A stretch of DNA of 64,000 nt from Geomonas paludis (GTDB taxonomy: Bacteria; Desulfobacterota; Desulfuromonadia; Geobacterales; Geobacteraceae), in contig NZ_BLXY01000002.1 in the NCBI RefSeq assembly GCF_014193585.1, positions 434,001-498,000 on the forward strand, in the 5' to 3' direction. Shown here in pieces: positions 63,239 through 64,000 of this stretch. The notes beneath the pieces were generated by a model. The model worked only from the letters and a program-made list of their open reading frames with translations, was not told where the DNA came from and did not search any database. The translations under genes and the position numbers were made by a program. The first letter of the stretch is position 1. Each line of letters begins with the position of its first letter.

Positions 63239-63413
63239 TGGCATCCTCGCATGTATATAAGCATTGTATTAAATCCACAAGAATTTCATGGTCACCCGAA
63301 AAACTTGCGGCCCTGAATAATCCAGTTCCTTCGGGCTGCTTCAGCCCACACTATGACTTAAAGCTCCAAGGGGTTTGGCGCTGACACCCACAGTTGCTTT
63401 CTGCGGCCAGGCA

Positions 63414-63860
63414 TCACGTTTTGGCCATACTGGCTGTTCTCTTGGCGCTCAGGTTTTCTTGCCGAACCGCACGGGCCTTCACCAGGTAGTCCGGCAGCCC
63501 GCGGGAGAGCGCCATATCACGACGCAACGCCGAAAAATTTGGTGCTGTCAGGGACTGCTGGTGAGGAATGCCGAACCTGTTCCGATACTCCTTGGGCTTC
63601 ATGGCGTGCGTCGTTGCCAGGTGCCGGGTCAGCGTCTTCATTGCCTTGCCACACAACAGGCATACTACCTCGGATTTTTTGAAGGCCTTGCGGATGGGCA
63701 CAGCAGACAAAGCCACTGTCTTAGGGCGTGAGTCGTCGCTCAAGGTGGAAAGCGTGCTATGCACCTTCGCGATTTCAGCGACAATTTCCTCGGAAGTCAT
63801 CGGGCTCTTTGAGGCGTGTGCCGCTACTATCTGTCCTACTGCTTCTATCAGTCCATTCAT
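63414..63860 (-). CDS. MucR/Ros-family zinc-finger regulator
   Basis: A 148-residue DNA-binding protein. The finger is CLLCGKAMKTLTRHLATTH (Cys-x2-Cys, His, x4, His), followed by the conserved MKPKEYRNRFGIP and an ALRRDMALSRGL end. MucR proteins bind AT-rich promoters and act as pleiotropic repressors. ATG 63860 was chosen since AGGAGGGGG lies about 7 bases before it; upstream starts crowd that site. A truncated relative is at 55994-56113. Confidence 0.9.
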   Translation of the reverse strand: MNGLIEAVGQIVAAHASKSPMTSEEIVAEIAKVHSTLSTLSDDSRPKTVALSAVPIRKAFKKSEVVCLLCGKAMKTLTRHLATTHAMKPKEYRNRFGIPHQQSLTAPNFSALRRDMALSRGLPDYLVKARAVRQENLSAKRTASMAKT

Positions 63861-63894
63861 AAGCATCCCCCTCCTCATGTTTAACTATACAATT

Positions 63895-63922
63895 AGAGTA
63901 TATTAACATTTGCCAATGTCAA
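63895..63922 (-). promoter_or_regulatory. Promoter and possible operator of the MucR-type gene
   Basis: Minus-strand TTGACA (63917-63922) and TACTCT (63895-63900), 16 bp apart. ACATTTGCCAATGT (63906-63919), an inverted repeat, overlaps the -35 box and would suit autoregulation. From 63923 to the window end nothing is recognised. Confidence 0.5.
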
Positions 63923-64000
63923 TAAAAAAGAAACGTGTGTCACGGCTGTTTCTACCTCCTACAAACGATTGCTAGGCTGGTGCCAGTCGGTACAGTGCCT

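Overview
The window reads as chromosome of a Geobacter-like delta-proteobacterium (Geobacterales; inference from protein likeness and gene order: pyrimidine operon, glnD/xerD/apgM block, bacteriohemerythrin, chemoreceptor, abundant palindromic repeats). It has two parts. Bases 1 to about 34,200 are GC-rich housekeeping core. From the 3' end of a tRNA-Cys gene (34,088-34,162) to the window end lies a mobile island whose far end, including any integrase, is outside the window.

Core, left to right: a partial PflX-like radical SAM gene; carA-pyrC-pyrB-pyrR on the minus strand behind a recognisable PyrR attenuator (promoter, PyrR-binding loop, terminator); yhbY; a hemerythrin; dgt; rsmD-coaD; a DUF1858 protein; an XRE-cupin regulator; maeB; a beta carbonic anhydrase; a four-gene ABC cassette with a Cys-rich protein and a small anchored protein; an arginase plus ornithine-cyclodeaminase-like pair (arginine to proline); a chemoreceptor; lepA-lepB; an aminotransferase; apgM; xerD-glnD-DAHPS-like domain-chorismate mutase-nadB; a lytic transglycosylase; pgsA; tRNA-Cys. 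Intergenic gaps are full of repeats, including a discrete 115-bp double-hairpin element present twice.

Island: an AlpA-type regulator and a gap with four DnaA-box-like motifs come first. A complete minus-strand conjugation block follows. In transcription order it has a VirB1-like transglycosylase, a MobF relaxase, a candidate oriT, a small putative DNA-binding protein, a coupling ATPase, then TrbB, C, D, E, J, L, a small lipoprotein, TrbF, G, I, a DUF2274 protein and an outer-membrane-type protein. The order is collinear with VirB2-VirB10, with VirB11 placed first. A TraF-like peptidase lies upstream. Beyond it (54.8-64 kb) is a mosaic: a structured element present twice (55.0 and 59.6 kb) with covarying stems, two decayed genes (a NorB-like C-terminus and a MucR remnant), a 478-aa putative nuclease/glycine-zipper protein, a NYN-domain membrane protein with an 18-bp tandem repeat, Cys-rich mini-proteins, a PAS histidine kinase and an intact MucR-type regulator.

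Most worth following up: the duplicated structured element and the unfamiliar effector-like genes it brackets; the VirB4/TrbE ATPase with altered Walker A and B residues; and a motif shared by TrbJ, a VirB7-position lipoprotein and, loosely, TrbL.
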